DNA of 29,318 bases, from the NCBI GenBank assembly GCA_044464175.1, contig JBIQLO010000025.1, forward strand, positions 1 to 29,318, read 5' to 3'. This document shows positions 29,102 to 29,318 of the stretch, piece by piece (position 1 is the first letter of the stretch; each line of letters starts with the position of its first letter). The notes under the pieces are model-generated. The model did no database searches and had not been told where the DNA came from. It worked only from the letters and a program-made list of their open reading frames with translations. A program made the position numbers and the translations under genes. The stretch comes from JBIQLO01 sp044464175 (lineage in GTDB: Bacteria; Planctomycetota; Phycisphaerae; Tepidisphaerales; Tepidisphaeraceae).

Positions 29102-29134
29102 GCGCTGCGCCTTTGTCGCCAAACCGCGCAGCGC
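29102..29134. repeat. GC hairpin repeat, copy 1
   Basis: GCGCTGCGC (29102-29110) pairs with GCGCAGCGC (29126-29134) around a 15-nt loop. A second copy with nearly the same loop lies at 29208-29241. Confidence 0.65.
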
Positions 29135-29207
29135 AAAAAATCAGAAAAACTTCGTGAAAAAAAGAATTATCGCCCCTCCCGCCCCAAAAACCGCGATTTG
29201 AAAAACC

Positions 29208-29241
29208 GCGCTGCGCCTTCCGTCGCCAAACCGCGCAGCGC
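29208..29241. repeat. GC hairpin repeat, copy 2
   Basis: GCGCTGCGC (29208-29216) pairs with GCGCAGCGC (29233-29241) around a 16-nt loop, in the same orientation as copy 1. It ends about 28 bp before the start codon of the gene at the window edge. Confidence 0.65.
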
Positions 29242-29269
29242 CCCCCGTAAAGGTAGAGGAGCCAAAACA

Positions 29270-29318
29270 ATGACCCGCTTGCCGCCGTCCGCCCATCCCG
29301 ATCCCCTTTGCCCGCCCC
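29270..29318 (+). CDS. Start of an unidentified gene, cut by the window edge
   Basis: An ATG at 29270 follows a strong ribosome site, AGAGGAG (29255-29261), with an 8-nt spacer. The frame stays open to the window edge, giving MTRLPPSAHPDPLCPP. Sixteen residues are too few to recognise a family. The Shine-Dalgarno and the divergent position make a real gene start likely. Confidence 0.5.
   Translation, partial: MTRLPPSAHPDPLCPP

Larger units (their letters stand above)
28725..29269. other. 545-bp repeat-rich non-coding region
   Basis: No frame here looks coding; the one long minus-strand frame is built from the repeats. The region separates the minus-strand methyltransferase from a plus-strand gene at the window edge. 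It holds two identical 41-bp repeats, a 20-bp palindrome, a GGTCCGC hairpin, two GC-rich hairpin copies, and an A-rich stretch (29135-29170) that could belong to a promoter. Confidence 0.7.

Noticed and set aside
28755..29270. A 171-residue minus-strand open frame in the repeat-rich region
   Set aside because: It contains both 41-bp repeats, giving the same peptide (GHESARTLTSWHP) twice, and reads through the palindromes. It has no protein-like features.
1..29318. tRNA or rRNA genes, CRISPR arrays, insertion-sequence transposases and phage genes
   Set aside because: I looked for them on both strands and saw none. The repeats found are not evenly spaced as in a CRISPR array, and no transposase frame is present.

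Overview
The window is GC-rich, densely coding DNA of a planctomycete-like bacterium, most likely Planctomycetota and perhaps class Phycisphaerae. The reasons are the divergent bL34 beginning MHYPHR, a prepilin-type protein next to large secreted glycoside hydrolases, a NagB/PIG-L fusion, multi-domain secreted proteins carrying LamG and CBM9-like modules, and many short palindromic repeats between and even inside genes. This assignment is inferred from gene content; no 16S or tRNA gene is present to confirm it.

Positions 1-8.8 kb: the 3' end of an HtpX-type protease converges on a minus-strand MsbA-like ABC exporter with an unusual PDZ-like extracytoplasmic insert. Then come, on the plus strand, a DegT-family sugar aminotransferase, a secreted beta-propeller/fibronectin-like protein, a 44-codon rpmH gene (bL34), a fusion of glucosamine-6-phosphate deaminase with a PIG-L deacetylase, and an orphan HicB-like protein. 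Positions 8.9-12.3 kb: a sugar nucleotidyltransferase and a galactokinase-like GHMP kinase, 11 bp apart, look like a sugar-to-NDP-sugar salvage pair. A RidA-like protein and an ArgA-like GNAT acetyltransferase follow. Positions 12.2-17.2 kb: a GT-C-like membrane protein and a metallo-beta-lactamase-fold hydrolase on the minus strand, diverging from a Wzc-like polysaccharide co-polymerase/BY-kinase.

Positions 17.3-28.7 kb are all on the minus strand. Read 5' to 3' they are: PmtA/UbiE-like methyltransferase; a metallophosphoesterase fused to a GmhB-like HAD phosphatase; a LacI-type regulator; a prepilin-type protein; a secreted GH71/GH99-like glycoside hydrolase with a LamG tail; and a 1378-residue LamG/CBM9-like/GH123-like secreted protein. 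The last four look like one LacI-controlled polysaccharide-degradation operon. A recognisable promoter lies directly upstream of the regulator, and a perfect 15-bp palindrome covers its -10 element and reaches almost to the ATG. The regulator is therefore probably autoregulated and translated from a nearly leaderless mRNA.

The last 550 bp are non-coding and crowded with repeats: two identical 41-bp copies, two GC-rich hairpin copies, and a 20-bp perfect palindrome resembling a ParB parS site. They lie upstream of a gene that starts at the window edge. Across the window at least eight short palindromic repeat types occur. One is a 27-bp perfect inverted repeat inserted in frame in the large GH123-like gene.
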